Shown here: positions 26,718-36,153 of the stretch, piece after piece
Numbering within the stretch: position 1 is the first letter of the stretch
Layout: each line of letters starts with the position of its first letter
Source of the DNA: Labrys sp. KNU-23
Lineage (GTDB): Bacteria; Pseudomonadota; Alphaproteobacteria; Rhizobiales; Labraceae
Assembly (NCBI RefSeq): GCF_008330945.1
Contig: NZ_CP043489.1
Location: 1,933,501 to 1,997,500, forward strand
DNA length: 64,000 bases
Reading direction: 5' to 3'
Position numbers and translations under genes: made by a program
The notes under the pieces: model-generated
The model's database searches: none
What the model saw: the letters and a program-made list of their open reading frames with translations, nothing else
What the model was told of the DNA's origin: nothing

Positions 26718-26968
26718 GTGCCCGGCGCTCTGACCTGCCGACCGTCCGACGGTGGCTGATACCCCTTCCAGGGTGACCGGCTTCCCGGCGCCCTTGCCCC
26801 AGGTTTGAGGGCGCTGCACCACCTCTCCATCCGCACACATGCATATCGCAGCGACATGCGAGCCTGTCGCGAGACACATTCCGCTTCCTGCGAACGCAAT
26901 GGCTCCGGGGTGCGGCTGCAAGCCTGCCCCCCAAGCCTCCCCCATCCTTGGACATTTCCCATCCTCCC
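26718..26968. other. Untranslated leader between element A and the first large virion gene
   Basis: No supported gene. It holds several short GC-rich inverted repeats and looks like structured leader RNA, comparable with the regions after elements B, C and D. Confidence 0.4.
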
Positions 26969-26995
26969 CCCCCGCCCCCGGCGGGGATTTTTTTT
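26969..26995 (+). terminator. Intrinsic terminator directly before the 27011 gene
   Basis: CCCGCC, a three-base loop and GGCGGG, followed by eight T, ends 15 bases before the ATG at 27011. It would terminate any unmodified transcript before the gene. An eight-C run sits just upstream. Confidence 0.75.
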
Positions 26996-27010
26996 GCCCG
27001 ATGGACCCCC

Positions 27011-30000
27011 ATGCCCCGTTTTCCAGACTACGACGCCGAAATTGGCCAGGGCTTGCAACTCCCCGTCGCCGGGCTGAGCGAAGTCCCTCCCGAGGCCGCC
27101 GCCTATCAGGCCAGGATCGCCCGCCAAAACGCCTTCGACGACGAGGAGCGCTTCAACCAGCGCCGCCAGCAGCGCCAGGCCGAACTCGATGAAGCCGCAG
27201 GCGCCATGCCCCCCGGCGCCACTGGCTTTGCTGCCGGCGTCATGCGGAGCACGCAAAAGGGCGATAGCGCGCTGCTGGGGGCGATCTCGCCGGCCAATCG
27301 CCCCGCCTTTGCCACGAGGCTGGCCGCCGATCGCGAAGCCTTGCTCGGCCAGGCAGCCGTCATGGAACAGCAGGGCCGCGCCCGCTACGAAGCCGGGGAA
27401 CTCGACAACGCCTTTGCTATCAACGAGCAAGACGTCGCCCGCGATCCCTCGCTGCAGGCAACCGCTAGGCAGGCCTATTTCGGCCTGGTCGACAGCTCGG
27501 GGCAGACGCCGGCCCAGAAGGCCCAGCTCCGCCAGGACGCCGAGCGCGGCTTTGCCATCGCGGCCTGGCACAGCCGCTTCGCGGATGATCCGGAGGCTGG
27601 CGCGGCCGCCCTCGGCCGGGATGACGCCGCCGGCGGCACGCCCGGCGACCCGGCCTTCGCCGCGATCCCCAAGGCGGAGCATAGCCGGCTGATCGGCGAC
27701 GCCTTCCTCCGGCGAGACCAGAGCCACGCCCTCGCCCGCGGCGCGCTCGAACCGACGCTACGGGACGCCGAGACGGCGCTGACCAGCACCGGCCGCTACG
27801 ACGCCCCCTTGCCGGACGAGACCCGCTTCGTCGCGGCCTATGGCCGTGAGGAGGGCCCGCGCCGCCATGGCGAGTTCCAGCGCATCGTCAAGCTGGGCGC
27901 CGATGTCGACGCCATCAAGGCGATGACGCCGGCCGAGCAGACCGCCTGGCTTGCCCGTTTCGCGCCCACGGGGTCTGAGTTCACCGGCAACGGCCCCGAT
28001 TTCGCCGAGGGACGGGAGCGCCACGCCCGAGCGGTGCAGGCCATCGCCCTCAACCTGGCGGCACGCCACAAGAACCCCAACGCCTATGTCAGGGCCGTCT
28101 ATCCCGCTCTCGACAGACTGTGGAGCGAGGCGGAGAGTTCACCCGACAGGCTGAAGGCGGCTCTGGCGGCCACCAACGCCGCCATGGACGGGCTGGGCCT
28201 GCCGGCGCAAGGCCGCGCCGTGCTGCCCAAGGCGATGATCGACAAGGCGCTGACGCGCTTCGGCGACACCGCCAGGCCGCTGTCCGAACGCATCGCGCCC
28301 TTCCGCGCCCTGATCACCGCGCCCGACGATCCCGCCCAGCAGGCCAATTTGTTTGCGCAGGCCATGCTGACAGGCCTGCCGCGCCTCGCCGCGCCGGCAC
28401 TCGCCGCCTATAGCAGGGGCGAGGACGACAGCGCCGCCCGCCTGCTCGCCGCCGCCTTCGATACGCCGGCGAACCGGGAGCCGGGCCAACCGGCCGACTC
28501 GGTCGCATCCGCCGCGCCAACAAGCCCGCTCGCCTTGCGCGGCGGCGCGGATGCCTCAAGCACCAACTACGCCTGGCGGCCCGTTCGCACCGACACCGTC
28601 ATCGACCTCGGCCCCGCCATGGCCGGCGAACTGGCGAGGCTGCAGGCCGCCGGCAGGAATGGTCTCGACCCGCTCACCGCCAAATTGTTCGACAACATCG
28701 TCCAGAACACTCTTTCCCTGAACGGTGGCGATCCCTACGACGCCGTCGCCCGCGCCAGCCAGGCCATCCGCCGGCCCGGCCCCATGCTCTATGCGCAAAA
28801 CCCGCCGAAGACCCTCACCGACGCGCCCTCGGGAGGTGGGTCGGGCAGCAGCGATGGCGGCCCCATTGCGACGCCTTCGCCGGGTGCCACGGTCGACGAT
28901 ACCGGCAAAGCAGTCATCGAAGCTCGGGAGCCCGCGGCCATAGAGCCGCCGAATGACCAAGCGCCGCAGACGCCTCCTCCCGCGCCTGAGCCCCCCATGC
29001 CGGATAAGCCGCCGGCACCGTCTCCCATGAGCCTGCCTTCGCAGATAGGCAGGATTCTTCGGGGCGGCCTCGGGCGTGGTTCCTATGATCCGGAACTGGC
29101 CGCCTCCAATGGCTTCAATACCCCTGAAGACACCTCCGAAACCTACCCGAACTCGCCTGTCTACGTGACCTATCGCCTCTCCCTCGACGGAGGAGCCCGG
29201 GTGACGCCGGCCGTTTCGGATTTCATCCGGCAGCAGGTCGATGCCCTGCCGCGTCGGGACGATGCTCAGCGGGATTCGCTGAATCGCAGGGTCGAGTTCG
29301 GCACTTTCAATACGACACTCCTCAACGCAAGAAGGGACCTCTGGACCGATCAGAATAACGGCATCTATCGCCAGTACTACTCCGATGGAGGCTATGACTT
29401 CTCCTTTGCCCGCGGGCCAGACGCCAATAGCGAGGCAACCGTCGTCGCGGTGCGAAAATCCAAGCGAGAGCCCGCTTGGTTTTCCGGGTGGTTCTTTCAC
29501 GATGAGGGCGATCCGGCCGGTCCGTGGTTCGGGACACCCGCACCGGAGGTCGAGCCCAATCCAGCCACCGAGCTAAAACCGGAGATGGTGCCGCTCGGCA
29601 CGCCGGCCACGTCCTCGCCGCTGCAACCACCGACCCCCGACGCGACGCCACAGCCGGGCACAATACCACCTGGGGCACCTCGACCCCAGAGTCCTTCCCT
29701 CACTCCCAGGACCACGCCTGCGGGTCCTGGACAGACCTCTCCCCTTGTAGCCAGCGGCACCGGAGAGGATACGCCGCCAATCGACCAGCCCCTCCCAGCA
29801 CAAGCGCCACCTGCCGACGCCGAAAGTGAACCCACTACTCCTCTTGCCGAGCCACCGGCCGCACCATCGCCTCAGCCCGACGCAAATACCGGAGTCGCAA
29901 ATGCAACGACATCCCCAGTTCCCCAGCCGACTCCTGGCAGTCAGCCCGCGCCTTCAGCTTCCACGTGGGATGGGCCGGACAAGGTCGAAGCCAAGCTCCC

Positions 30001-30295
30001 ACCGGATTGGTTAGGACGATTCGTATCAAAGAAAATGAACAAGGACCCGACTAAGGAATCGTATCGGTGGTGGTCGCCCGAGAAGAAGGGACGGCACAAT
30101 CACATTCGTATTGATAAGGGAGACCCGAACTCCAAGCAGCCTTCGCAAAGAGTGGATCACGTCGTGATACAAAGCGAAGGTAGGACCATCGGCCGTGACG
30201 GCAATCCTATCATTGGATCCATTAGGGGCGATGCTGAAAACGCTCATATCCCGCTCTCCGAATGGGAAAACTGGAGGACGTGGAATGCACCTTAA
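27011..30295 (+). CDS. Large virion/ejection-type protein with C-terminal polymorphic toxin (copy 1)
   Basis: The 1,094-residue protein starts MPRFPDYDAEIGQGLQ, the same opening as the copies at 37992 and 47395. Residues about 220-500 are the shared helical body (AYGREEGPRRHGEFQRI, MTPAEQTAWLARFAP, LAATNAAMDGLGLP). Residues 710-843 are a pre-toxin module (SETYPNSPVYVTYRLSLDGG), then a Pro-rich linker to about 983. The last 110 residues form a small, lower-GC toxin-like domain: HNHIRIDKGDPNSKQPSQRV, then IGRDGNPIIGSI and AHIPLSEWENW. This resembles nuclease-type CDI/Rhs tips, though the exact family is uncertain. It lacks the peptidoglycan-cleaving insert of copies 3 and 4. A likely immunity gene follows at once. 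Confidence 0.8.
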   Translation: MPRFPDYDAEIGQGLQLPVAGLSEVPPEAAAYQARIARQNAFDDEERFNQRRQQRQAELDEAAGAMPPGATGFAAGVMRSTQKGDSALLGAISPANRPAFATRLAADREALLGQAAVMEQQGRARYEAGELDNAFAINEQDVARDPSLQATARQAYFGLVDSSGQTPAQKAQLRQDAERGFAIAAWHSRFADDPEAGAAALGRDDAAGGTPGDPAFAAIPKAEHSRLIGDAFLRRDQSHALARGALEPTLRDAETALTSTGRYDAPLPDETRFVAAYGREEGPRRHGEFQRIVKLGADVDAIKAMTPAEQTAWLARFAPTGSEFTGNGPDFAEGRERHARAVQAIALNLAARHKNPNAYVRAVYPALDRLWSEAESSPDRLKAALAATNAAMDGLGLPAQGRAVLPKAMIDKALTRFGDTARPLSERIAPFRALITAPDDPAQQANLFAQAMLTGLPRLAAPALAAYSRGEDDSAARLLAAAFDTPANREPGQPADSVASAAPTSPLALRGGADASSTNYAWRPVRTDTVIDLGPAMAGELARLQAAGRNGLDPLTAKLFDNIVQNTLSLNGGDPYDAVARASQAIRRPGPMLYAQNPPKTLTDAPSGGGSGSSDGGPIATPSPGATVDDTGKAVIEAREPAAIEPPNDQAPQTPPPAPEPPMPDKPPAPSPMSLPSQIGRILRGGLGRGSYDPELAASNGFNTPEDTSETYPNSPVYVTYRLSLDGGARVTPAVSDFIRQQVDALPRRDDAQRDSLNRRVEFGTFNTTLLNARRDLWTDQNNGIYRQYYSDGGYDFSFARGPDANSEATVVAVRKSKREPAWFSGWFFHDEGDPAGPWFGTPAPEVEPNPATELKPEMVPLGTPATSSPLQPPTPDATPQPGTIPPGAPRPQSPSLTPRTTPAGPGQTSPLVASGTGEDTPPIDQPLPAQAPPADAESEPTTPLAEPPAAPSPQPDANTGVANATTSPVPQPTPGSQPAPSASTWDGPDKVEAKLPPDWLGRFVSKKMNKDPTKESYRWWSPEKKGRHNHIRIDKGDPNSKQPSQRVDHVVIQSEGRTIGRDGNPIIGSIRGDAENAHIPLSEWENWRTWNAP

Positions 30296-30305
30296 GGACA
30301 ACGCA

Positions 30306-30701
30306 ATGACAAAGCACCAGCTCGAACTTCCATTCGTGCGTCGAGAATTGATCTCTCACATGGAATCGTTGAGTGACCCCCAAGAACAACAATCTCTTTG
30401 GGTAGAGGATAAGCCATACAAGAATTTTATGTACGGCTCATTCGACACTGTCATTGATTTCCTTTATCGGGAATATGATCTCGCGGATATCCCTTATGAT
30501 TTTATCGGTGAAGTGCTCGTCGATAAAAACGAAGCTTATCTATTAAAGGAACTTGATAAAACACTCGATATCCTTTTCGAGCGTTATGGCGGCAAGCTCA
30601 GCGATGCCGAATATATCACCAAACCGGAATGGCAAGACGTGGTCGCCGCCGCACGCAGGCTTCTCGACAAGCTCAATACTACGCCGGTTGAGGGACTCTA
30701 A
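30306..30701 (+). CDS. Immunity protein candidate, SCO4402-like
   Basis: The 131-residue acidic protein has a start at 30306 with AAGGA seven bases upstream; an in-frame ATG at 30285, after GGAGG, would overlap the toxin stop. Segments RRELISHMESLSDPQEQQSL, YGSFDTVIDFLYREYDLADI and SDAEYITKPEWQDVVAAARR recall the SCO4402 family, found among immunity proteins of polymorphic toxins. GC is lower than in the surrounding virion genes. It should neutralise the toxin tip of the 27011 protein. Confidence 0.7.
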   Translation: MTKHQLELPFVRRELISHMESLSDPQEQQSLWVEDKPYKNFMYGSFDTVIDFLYREYDLADIPYDFIGEVLVDKNEAYLLKELDKTLDILFERYGGKLSDAEYITKPEWQDVVAAARRLLDKLNTTPVEGL

Positions 30702-30713
30702 CCGCCGGATGCG

Positions 30714-30756
30714 ATTACGATGACATTGCTCTTAATTAATGCGCTGTCATCGTAAT
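30714..30756. repeat. Perfect 12-bp inverted repeat at a cassette junction
   Basis: ATTACGATGACA (30714-30725) and TGTCATCGTAAT (30745-30756) are perfect inverted arms around 19 AT-rich bases. It lies exactly between an immunity gene and an orphan toxin fragment. It may be a terminator without a T-run, or the scar of cassette exchange. Confidence 0.6.
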
Positions 30757-31321
30757 TCCGCTCGACGGAAAAGCCCCAAAGCCAGCCAATGACGAAACAT
30801 CCTGGGTCCGTTTTCTTCAGGCCACAATCATTCAGGGCTATGCCGACTGGACGGTTAGGGAGCGCCAACAGCAAATCGAGACCGGTATCCAGCAAAGACA
30901 GCCCGACGTCACGGTCGCCGGCGTCACTGACGGCGCGCCGGTTTTCAGCATGAGTCAAAAAGCTCGTTTCGACTATAATGATCCCAACCAAGACAGCCTT
31001 GCTGCCGATGAAGTCCGGCTTGATAAGGAAAGGCGAGATAAATTTCACAACAAACCGATGACGAATGAAGCTTTAAAAAATAGTCACGGAGAAATTATTG
31101 TAATCCAAAAACTTCATGAGGCAGCTCAAACCGAAGGAAAATTTCTCTATTTGGTCGTCAACGGTCGAGATGTCTGTGGATGGTGCGCGCGCGACATTCC
31201 CAGGGCCGCAATTGCTGCGAAGCTCAAAGGTGTAATCATCTATGAATCAGCCACAGGATACACCAAATATTGGTATCCAGGATTGAATAAAATCAAATGC
31301 ATTGGAAATGAATCTCAATGA
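30740..31321 (+). pseudogene. Orphan 5'-truncated deaminase-type toxin tip
   Basis: The frame is open from 30740 and matches the tips of the 31961 and 47395 proteins: ETSWVRFLQATIIQGYADW aligns with their (T)DWVxKxY...W region, then VAGVTDGAPVFS with their (T/S)DGPP(V/I). It contains HGEIIVIQKLHEA and VCGWCARDIPRAA, the His-Glu and CxxC zinc motifs of deaminase-fold toxins. The upstream part of the gene is missing; the first ATG is at 30950, inside the domain. The stop overlaps the next gene's ATG. Probably a silent spare tip. Confidence 0.65.
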
Positions 31322-31728
31322 GTAGAAATGGCATTTTTGTTAGCTGGTTTATTCGCGGCATCCCTCGCCCGGAGGGCGGCGGAGGCAAGTCTAATTGCAG
31401 CTGGGATCTTGTTTTAGCCAAACTTCGAGATCTACAGCATGAAGATGGTTCAGTGACTCTTGAATATGACGACGGCCGCAAGGAGTACGATAAATCTCTG
31501 AGTGTACACGCACAGAACGATCACTACTTCATTGTTTTCAACGATACAGAAAAAGGTGAGCCATTTCGCCGCATATCGTTTGATGAAAACATCCCGTGGA
31601 GCGAATACGAGATGCAAGGCGCCGATTGGGATGCTCGTATCATCTTTACCGACTACGAATTAGTCTATGATGTGTTCAAGCAGTTTTTCGACACTCTGAA
31701 CGTCGTCTCACCGCGGCTCTATCCGTGA
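31318..31728 (+). CDS. Immunity protein candidate for the orphan deaminase tip
   Basis: The ATG overlaps the toxin stop by four bases (ATGA). The 136-residue acidic protein has CSWDLVLAKLRDLQHEDGSV, a central beta-rich part and a C-terminal DYELVYDVFKQFFDTLNVVS. The same layout is found in the products at 34798 and 51435, so the three are one family, recalling DUF6911/Imm1-type immunity proteins. It keeps an intact frame although its toxin is truncated, as expected if immunity is retained under selection. Confidence 0.7.
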   Translation: MSRNGIFVSWFIRGIPRPEGGGGKSNCSWDLVLAKLRDLQHEDGSVTLEYDDGRKEYDKSLSVHAQNDHYFIVFNDTEKGEPFRRISFDENIPWSEYEMQGADWDARIIFTDYELVYDVFKQFFDTLNVVSPRLYP

Positions 31729-31960
31729 GATGAGCTGCACCATAGCCGACGTACTCCGATGCTTCTCCGACTGACGCCTTCCATCGGCTGCAGGCGACCT
31801 GAGTAGACCTTCGTCGCGCCCCAAGGCGGAGCACGGCCGGCTGATCGGCGACGCCTTCCTCCGGCGAGACCAGAGCCAGGCCCTCGCCCGCGGCGCGCTC
31901 GAACCGACGCTACGGGACGCCGAGACGGCGCTGTCCAGCACCGGCCGCTACGACGCCCCC

Positions 31961-34795
31961 TTGCCGGACGAGACCCGCTTCGTCGCGGCCTATGGCCGTG
32001 AGGAGGGCCCGCGCCGCCATGGCGAGTTCCAGCGCATCGTCAAGCTGGGCGCCGATGTCGACGCCATCAAGGCGATGACGCCGGCCGAGCAGACCGCCTG
32101 GCTTGCCCGTTTCGCGCCCACGGGGTCTGAGTTTACCGGCAACGGCCCCGATTTCGCCGAGGGACGGGAGCGCCACGCCCGAGCGGTGCAGGCCATCGCC
32201 CTCAACCTGGCGGCACGCCACAAGAACCCCAACGCCTATGTCAGGGCCGTCTATCCCGCTCTCGACAGACTGTGGAGCGAGGCGGAGAGTTCACCCGACA
32301 GGCTGAAGGCAGCCCTGGCGGCCACCAACGCCGCCATGGACGGGCTGGGCCTGCCGGCGCAGGGCCGCGCCATGTTGCCCAAGGCGATGATCGACAAGGC
32401 GCTGATGCACTTCGGCGACATCGCCAGGCCGCTGTCCGAACGCATCGCGCCCTTCCGCGCCCTGATCACCGCGCCCGACGATCCCGCCCAGCAGGCCAAT
32501 TTGTTTGCGCAGGCCATGCTGACAGGCCTGCCGCGCCTCGCCGCGCCGGCGCTCGCCGCCTATGGCAGGGGCGAGGACGACAACGCCGCCCGGCTGCTCG
32601 CCGCCGCCTTCGATACGCCGGCGAGCCGGGAGCCGGGCCAGCCGGCCGACTCGGCCGCATCCGCCGCGCCAACAAGCCCGCTCGCCTTGCGCGGCGGCGC
32701 GGATGCCACCAGCACCAATTCCGCCTGGCGGCCTGCTCACACCGACACCGCCATCGACCTCGGACCCGCGATGACGAGCGCGCTCACCCGGATGCACGCG
32801 GCCGGCCCTGGCGGCTTCGATCCCCTCACCGCCATGCTCTACGACCGACTGGTCCAGCGCAATCTCAGCCTCAATGGCAGCGACCTCGCCAATGCCCACG
32901 CCCTCGCCCGCCAGGACCTTCGCCTGCCCGGCCCCACGCTCTATGCGCAAATCCTGCCAAAGACCCTCACCGATGCTGCTCCGGGCAGTGGCTCGGCCAA
33001 CGACAATGGCGGCGCCCGCATACAGAGGCCTGCCACCGCCACCCCCGCCAAGCCACTCTTCGAGATCCCCCAGGGACCGGGCAAGCCGGCCAATGTCAAC
33101 AACAGCCCCACATTGCCCCCGTCTCCCGGCACCACCGTCGACAATGCCGGCAGGGCGCTCATCCAAAAGCTGGGTGCCGCGCCCCTCAAACCGGGGAACG
33201 ACAATGTGCCGAGGGTCCCAGAGTCTCCGGTCAAATCGGCGCCTGTCGCTGCACCACCCGGCATGCGTGGGGCCAATTTCGCCAAAGGCGCCGCTCGCGG
33301 GAATAGTCCACTTGTGGGGCTCCTTTTGGAGGTCTTCAACGGAGCCACGGACGTATCCGCGCCCTATCCCGGCACCGTCATACCCCGATCCTTCGTCCTG
33401 CCGGCCTTCGGCGGTGTGAAAGTCTCGCCCGAGGCGACCCACGCCCTGCTCGCCGGTTTGGAGAAATGGGCCGACGAGCCGGAGCAAGAGCGCAGCCTAG
33501 CTCAAGCCGAAGGCCTGCAACGCTTCAAAATCGCCGCGAGCGATGCCCTGCGCCGGACCGCAGGCCATCCCCTCGACTACGAACTGGTCTCCACCGGCGG
33601 CTTCGACTTCATCCTCGCGCCAGGCACCAAGCCAGGCGAGCGGGCGCAAATCGTCATGGCGCGCTGGACACCATCGTCCGGCGAGCCGGATCTGTGGCCA
33701 TCCCTCGATGGCGGCCAACCAAGCCCGATACCCCGCCCGCCCCAGACCGCCGCCGCTCCCTATGACCAGGCGGTCTATGACAGCCTCTACACATCCAGCC
33801 GCAATCCGACCTATGCCTACACCATCGCCCGCACCATGCAGGAAGTTCGGCGGCCGGGTCAGGCCAAGCCGGGTTCTGAAGATCAAGGAGAGCATCAGCC
33901 TGCCTGGGAAACGCGCTGGTTCATCCCCGAAAGCGATCCAGCCCTTGCCAGGATTGGAATGCCCCGCCCAGAGCAGCAGGGAGCCTCCCCTCTCGGCACC
34001 TTCGGGATATTCCCCACCCCCGCGCAGCCTCCGAACCTGAACTCACCCACCAGTGACGAAGACGACGAACATGGTCCCGAGCCTCTCGTCGAGCCGCTTC
34101 CAGCCTCGAGCCCGGATCAGCCCTTCTTCCCTAGCGACTACTATGCCGCTCGCAAAGCGGGGCTGACTAGGCAACAGGCGCTCAGTGCAGCGATAGTCAA
34201 CTATCGCAACAAAGGAGGCGGGTCCGACGCGTCCAAGGACGGATCTTCGGGTTCGCCTCTTCCGCGCGCCGTATCGACGGACACCGATTGGGTCAGGAAA
34301 TTCTACGACGAACTATCACGGGCTAAGAAAGATTGGGCAGACAAAGCTCTTCAGTACCAAAAAGAAAAGAACATAACACTTCCGCAGCCCAAGATATTTT
34401 CTATCACCCAGTCTGATGGCCCTCCTATATATTCAGTCAATCAAACATCTAGGTTAGATCGGGGCAGCAAAGATCAGGAAACCCTTGCAACAGAATCCAT
34501 ACGGGAGAAGGATGCTCCTGTTGCTCCAGGTAAAACGCGCTCCAACGAGACTATGTTCGATGCACATGCCGAACTATATGGCCTGGAAGACCTTCGTGCT
34601 AATGGTCAAACGGAAGGCCGAAGCCTAAAAACGGCCGTATTCGGAGACATAATGTGTATATCATGCCGCCGGCATCTACCGTATGCCGCAGAAAAAGCTA
34701 AATTGAAAGAATGGACGATCTACGAACAAACTTCCGGCAAGACATTTTACTGGAAGAGTGGGGACACCGCATTCACTGAACTGAATGGAGAGTAA
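31961..34795 (+). CDS. 5'-truncated virion protein with deaminase-type toxin tip (copy 2, cassette)
   Basis: Sequence homology to copy 1 begins at about 31807, but no start codon precedes 31961 in frame and the first 220 residues of the family are absent. From 31823 to about 32770 the DNA is colinear with 27671-28620 at a constant offset of 4,152 bases with few substitutions. It then diverges into a pre-toxin module like copy 4 (SAPYPGTVIPRSFVLPAFGG). The tip carries DAHAELYGLEDL (His 869, Glu 871) and CISC (Cys 899 and 902), the zinc site of a deaminase fold. No promoter or ribosome-binding site is evident, so it is probably a silent donor cassette. Confidence 0.7.
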   Translation: MPDETRFVAAYGREEGPRRHGEFQRIVKLGADVDAIKAMTPAEQTAWLARFAPTGSEFTGNGPDFAEGRERHARAVQAIALNLAARHKNPNAYVRAVYPALDRLWSEAESSPDRLKAALAATNAAMDGLGLPAQGRAMLPKAMIDKALMHFGDIARPLSERIAPFRALITAPDDPAQQANLFAQAMLTGLPRLAAPALAAYGRGEDDNAARLLAAAFDTPASREPGQPADSAASAAPTSPLALRGGADATSTNSAWRPAHTDTAIDLGPAMTSALTRMHAAGPGGFDPLTAMLYDRLVQRNLSLNGSDLANAHALARQDLRLPGPTLYAQILPKTLTDAAPGSGSANDNGGARIQRPATATPAKPLFEIPQGPGKPANVNNSPTLPPSPGTTVDNAGRALIQKLGAAPLKPGNDNVPRVPESPVKSAPVAAPPGMRGANFAKGAARGNSPLVGLLLEVFNGATDVSAPYPGTVIPRSFVLPAFGGVKVSPEATHALLAGLEKWADEPEQERSLAQAEGLQRFKIAASDALRRTAGHPLDYELVSTGGFDFILAPGTKPGERAQIVMARWTPSSGEPDLWPSLDGGQPSPIPRPPQTAAAPYDQAVYDSLYTSSRNPTYAYTIARTMQEVRRPGQAKPGSEDQGEHQPAWETRWFIPESDPALARIGMPRPEQQGASPLGTFGIFPTPAQPPNLNSPTSDEDDEHGPEPLVEPLPASSPDQPFFPSDYYAARKAGLTRQQALSAAIVNYRNKGGGSDASKDGSSGSPLPRAVSTDTDWVRKFYDELSRAKKDWADKALQYQKEKNITLPQPKIFSITQSDGPPIYSVNQTSRLDRGSKDQETLATESIREKDAPVAPGKTRSNETMFDAHAELYGLEDLRANGQTEGRSLKTAVFGDIMCISCRRHLPYAAEKAKLKEWTIYEQTSGKTFYWKSGDTAFTELNGE

Positions 34796-34797
34796 AC

Positions 34798-35235
34798 ATG
34801 GTGGATAGGTATCTAAAATATATGAGTCTTACTTGGAGCTTGGAGGATGATCAATACGGGAATCGCTCAATTCGAAACCCTTCGTGGAACCAGGTGCTGG
34901 AAAAACTGAAAATGCTTGAGCAGCAAGCGACTGGTACCGTTACCCTACGCGCAAGCGACAATGACGGCAGAACGCCGGAAAAGACCTTGAATGTCAATGG
35001 TTACAAAGGAAACTTTCAGATCGAGTTCGATGACGTCGTCGATGGAAAGAATGTATCTCGCTTTATTTATGATGAGACCAAGCCAATCGGGGTCATCGAC
35101 CTCCCTGAGGAGGACGATTGGTATGAGCGTTGCGTTATCCAGGATTTTCAGCCGATCTATGCGATGTTCAAGGAATTCTTGGAAACGCAGAGCGTGACCT
35201 CGCCGCTACTGACCTGGCCGGTCAAAGCGAAATGA
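34798..35235 (+). CDS. Immunity protein candidate for the copy 2 deaminase tip
   Basis: The 145-residue acidic protein starts two bases after the toxin stop. It shares with the products at 31318 and 51435 the pattern LTWSLEDDQYGNRS, NPSWNQVLEKLKMLEQQ, ...GNFQIEFDDV and MFKEFLETQSVTSPLL. The strong similarity to the copy 4 partner fits the similarity of the two toxin tips. It should bind and block the deaminase domain in the producing cell. Confidence 0.75.
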   Translation: MVDRYLKYMSLTWSLEDDQYGNRSIRNPSWNQVLEKLKMLEQQATGTVTLRASDNDGRTPEKTLNVNGYKGNFQIEFDDVVDGKNVSRFIYDETKPIGVIDLPEEDDWYERCVIQDFQPIYAMFKEFLETQSVTSPLLTWPVKAK

Positions 35236-35340
35236 TCGCTGTGGCAGAAAACGCGCTTGCCTAATCGCTGGATATAGGTTGCCCTCTGCACCGGCGATTG
35301 AGCAGGTCGAGATAGGACCCGGCAAAGCACAAAGCCCCGC

Positions 35341-35605
35341 TTTGCCATCGCGGCCTAGCGCAGCCGCTTCGCGGATGATCCGGAGGCCAGCGCCGCCGCC
35401 CTCGGCGGGGATGACTCCGCCGGCAGCACGCCGGGCGATCCGGCCTTCGCCGCGATCCCCAAGGCGGAGCACGGCCGGCTGATCGGCGACGCCTTCCTCC
35501 GGCGAGACCAGAGCTAGGCCCTGGCCCGCGGCGCGCTCGAACCGACGCTGCGGGACGCGGAGACGGCGCTGACCAGCACCGGCCGCTATGACGCCCCCTT
35601 GCCCC
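35341..35605 (+). pseudogene. Decayed fragment of the copy 1 gene
   Basis: Colinear with 27551-27815 at an offset of 7,790 bases, but two codons have become TAG: the Trp of AAWHS at about 35356, and the His after DQS at about 35515. Homology stops abruptly at each end. It is a dead piece of the same gene family lying just before late element B. Confidence 0.8.
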
Positions 35606-35625
35606 GCACCACCAATCGAACATCC

Positions 35626-35717
35626 TTTGCCGGCTCCATTATTGACGGAAACCGTCCTTTCTGGCATAGTATCAGTCTGAGAAATTGCGCCCGGCCCGAA
35701 AGGCCGGGCATTTTCTT
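35626..35717 (+). promoter_or_regulatory. Late promoter-terminator element B
   Basis: TTTGCCGGCTC, TTGACG (35642-35647), 17 bases, CATAGT (35665-35670), GAGAAATTGCGCCCGGCC, and a terminator stem GCCCGGCC/GGCCGGGC with ATTTTCTTT (to 35717). Base-for-base spacing matches elements A, C and D. It heads the terminase block. Confidence 0.8.
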
Positions 35718-35904
35718 TCGAGGCTCTTTCTCGATAGCCGGCGGCTCCTCTGCGGCCCGTCCGTTTCCCCGAGGGCTGCGTCTGCAGCATTCGCTGACAG
35801 CCAAGAACGGACGAGACGTCCGTGCACCCGGAAATCAACGATAGGCAAGGCAAGCGTCTGCCGCACCTGGACTCGCCGAGCGAACGTACCGTTCCCACGC
35901 CCAC
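35718..35904. other. Structured leader after element B with a repeat fragment
   Basis: No gene is supported. TGCAGCATTCGCTG near 35783 recurs after element C, suggesting a conserved leader RNA. CAAGAACGGACGAGACGTCC (35806 onward) is half of the palindromic repeat present whole at 45116-45247. Confidence 0.45.
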
Positions 35905-35937
35905 CCCGCCCGCCCGGCTCCGCCGCGGCGGGTTTTT
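35905..35937 (+). terminator. Intrinsic terminator directly before the 35953 gene
   Basis: CCCGCC and GGCGGG arms followed by TTTTT end 16 bases before the ATG. Another member of the hairpin-before-start pattern. Confidence 0.65.
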
Positions 35938-35952
35938 CATTGGAGCATAGCG

Positions 35953-36153
35953 ATGCCCGAGAACCACGAACTTGCCCTCGCCAAGGCCTGGCTGGAACGC
36001 GAGCGGGCCGAAGACCCCGCCCTCGCCGATCTCCTCGCCGGCGTACCCGCGGCCCTGTTCGGACCGGAGCCCCAGCGCGTGAGCTATGAGCATTGGCAGC
36101 TCATCGCAAAGACTGCCGAGCCGGCCCGGGATCGTAGCGATGACCGGCGCTGA
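35953..36153 (+). CDS. Small phage protein upstream of terminase
   Basis: GGAG seven bases before the ATG supports this 66-residue acidic protein (PENHELALAKAWLERERAED). Family not recognised. It overlaps the next gene by 14 bases, so it belongs to the packaging operon. Small proteins in this position often assist terminase, but that is inference. Confidence 0.55.
   Translation: MPENHELALAKAWLERERAEDPALADLLAGVPAALFGPEPQRVSYEHWQLIAKTAEPARDRSDDRR

Noticed and set aside
26948-27010. N-terminal extension of the copy 1 virion gene
   Set aside because: The extra 21 residues are coded by the terminator hairpin and T-run. The other copies begin at the equivalent of 27011, so the extension is probably not translated.
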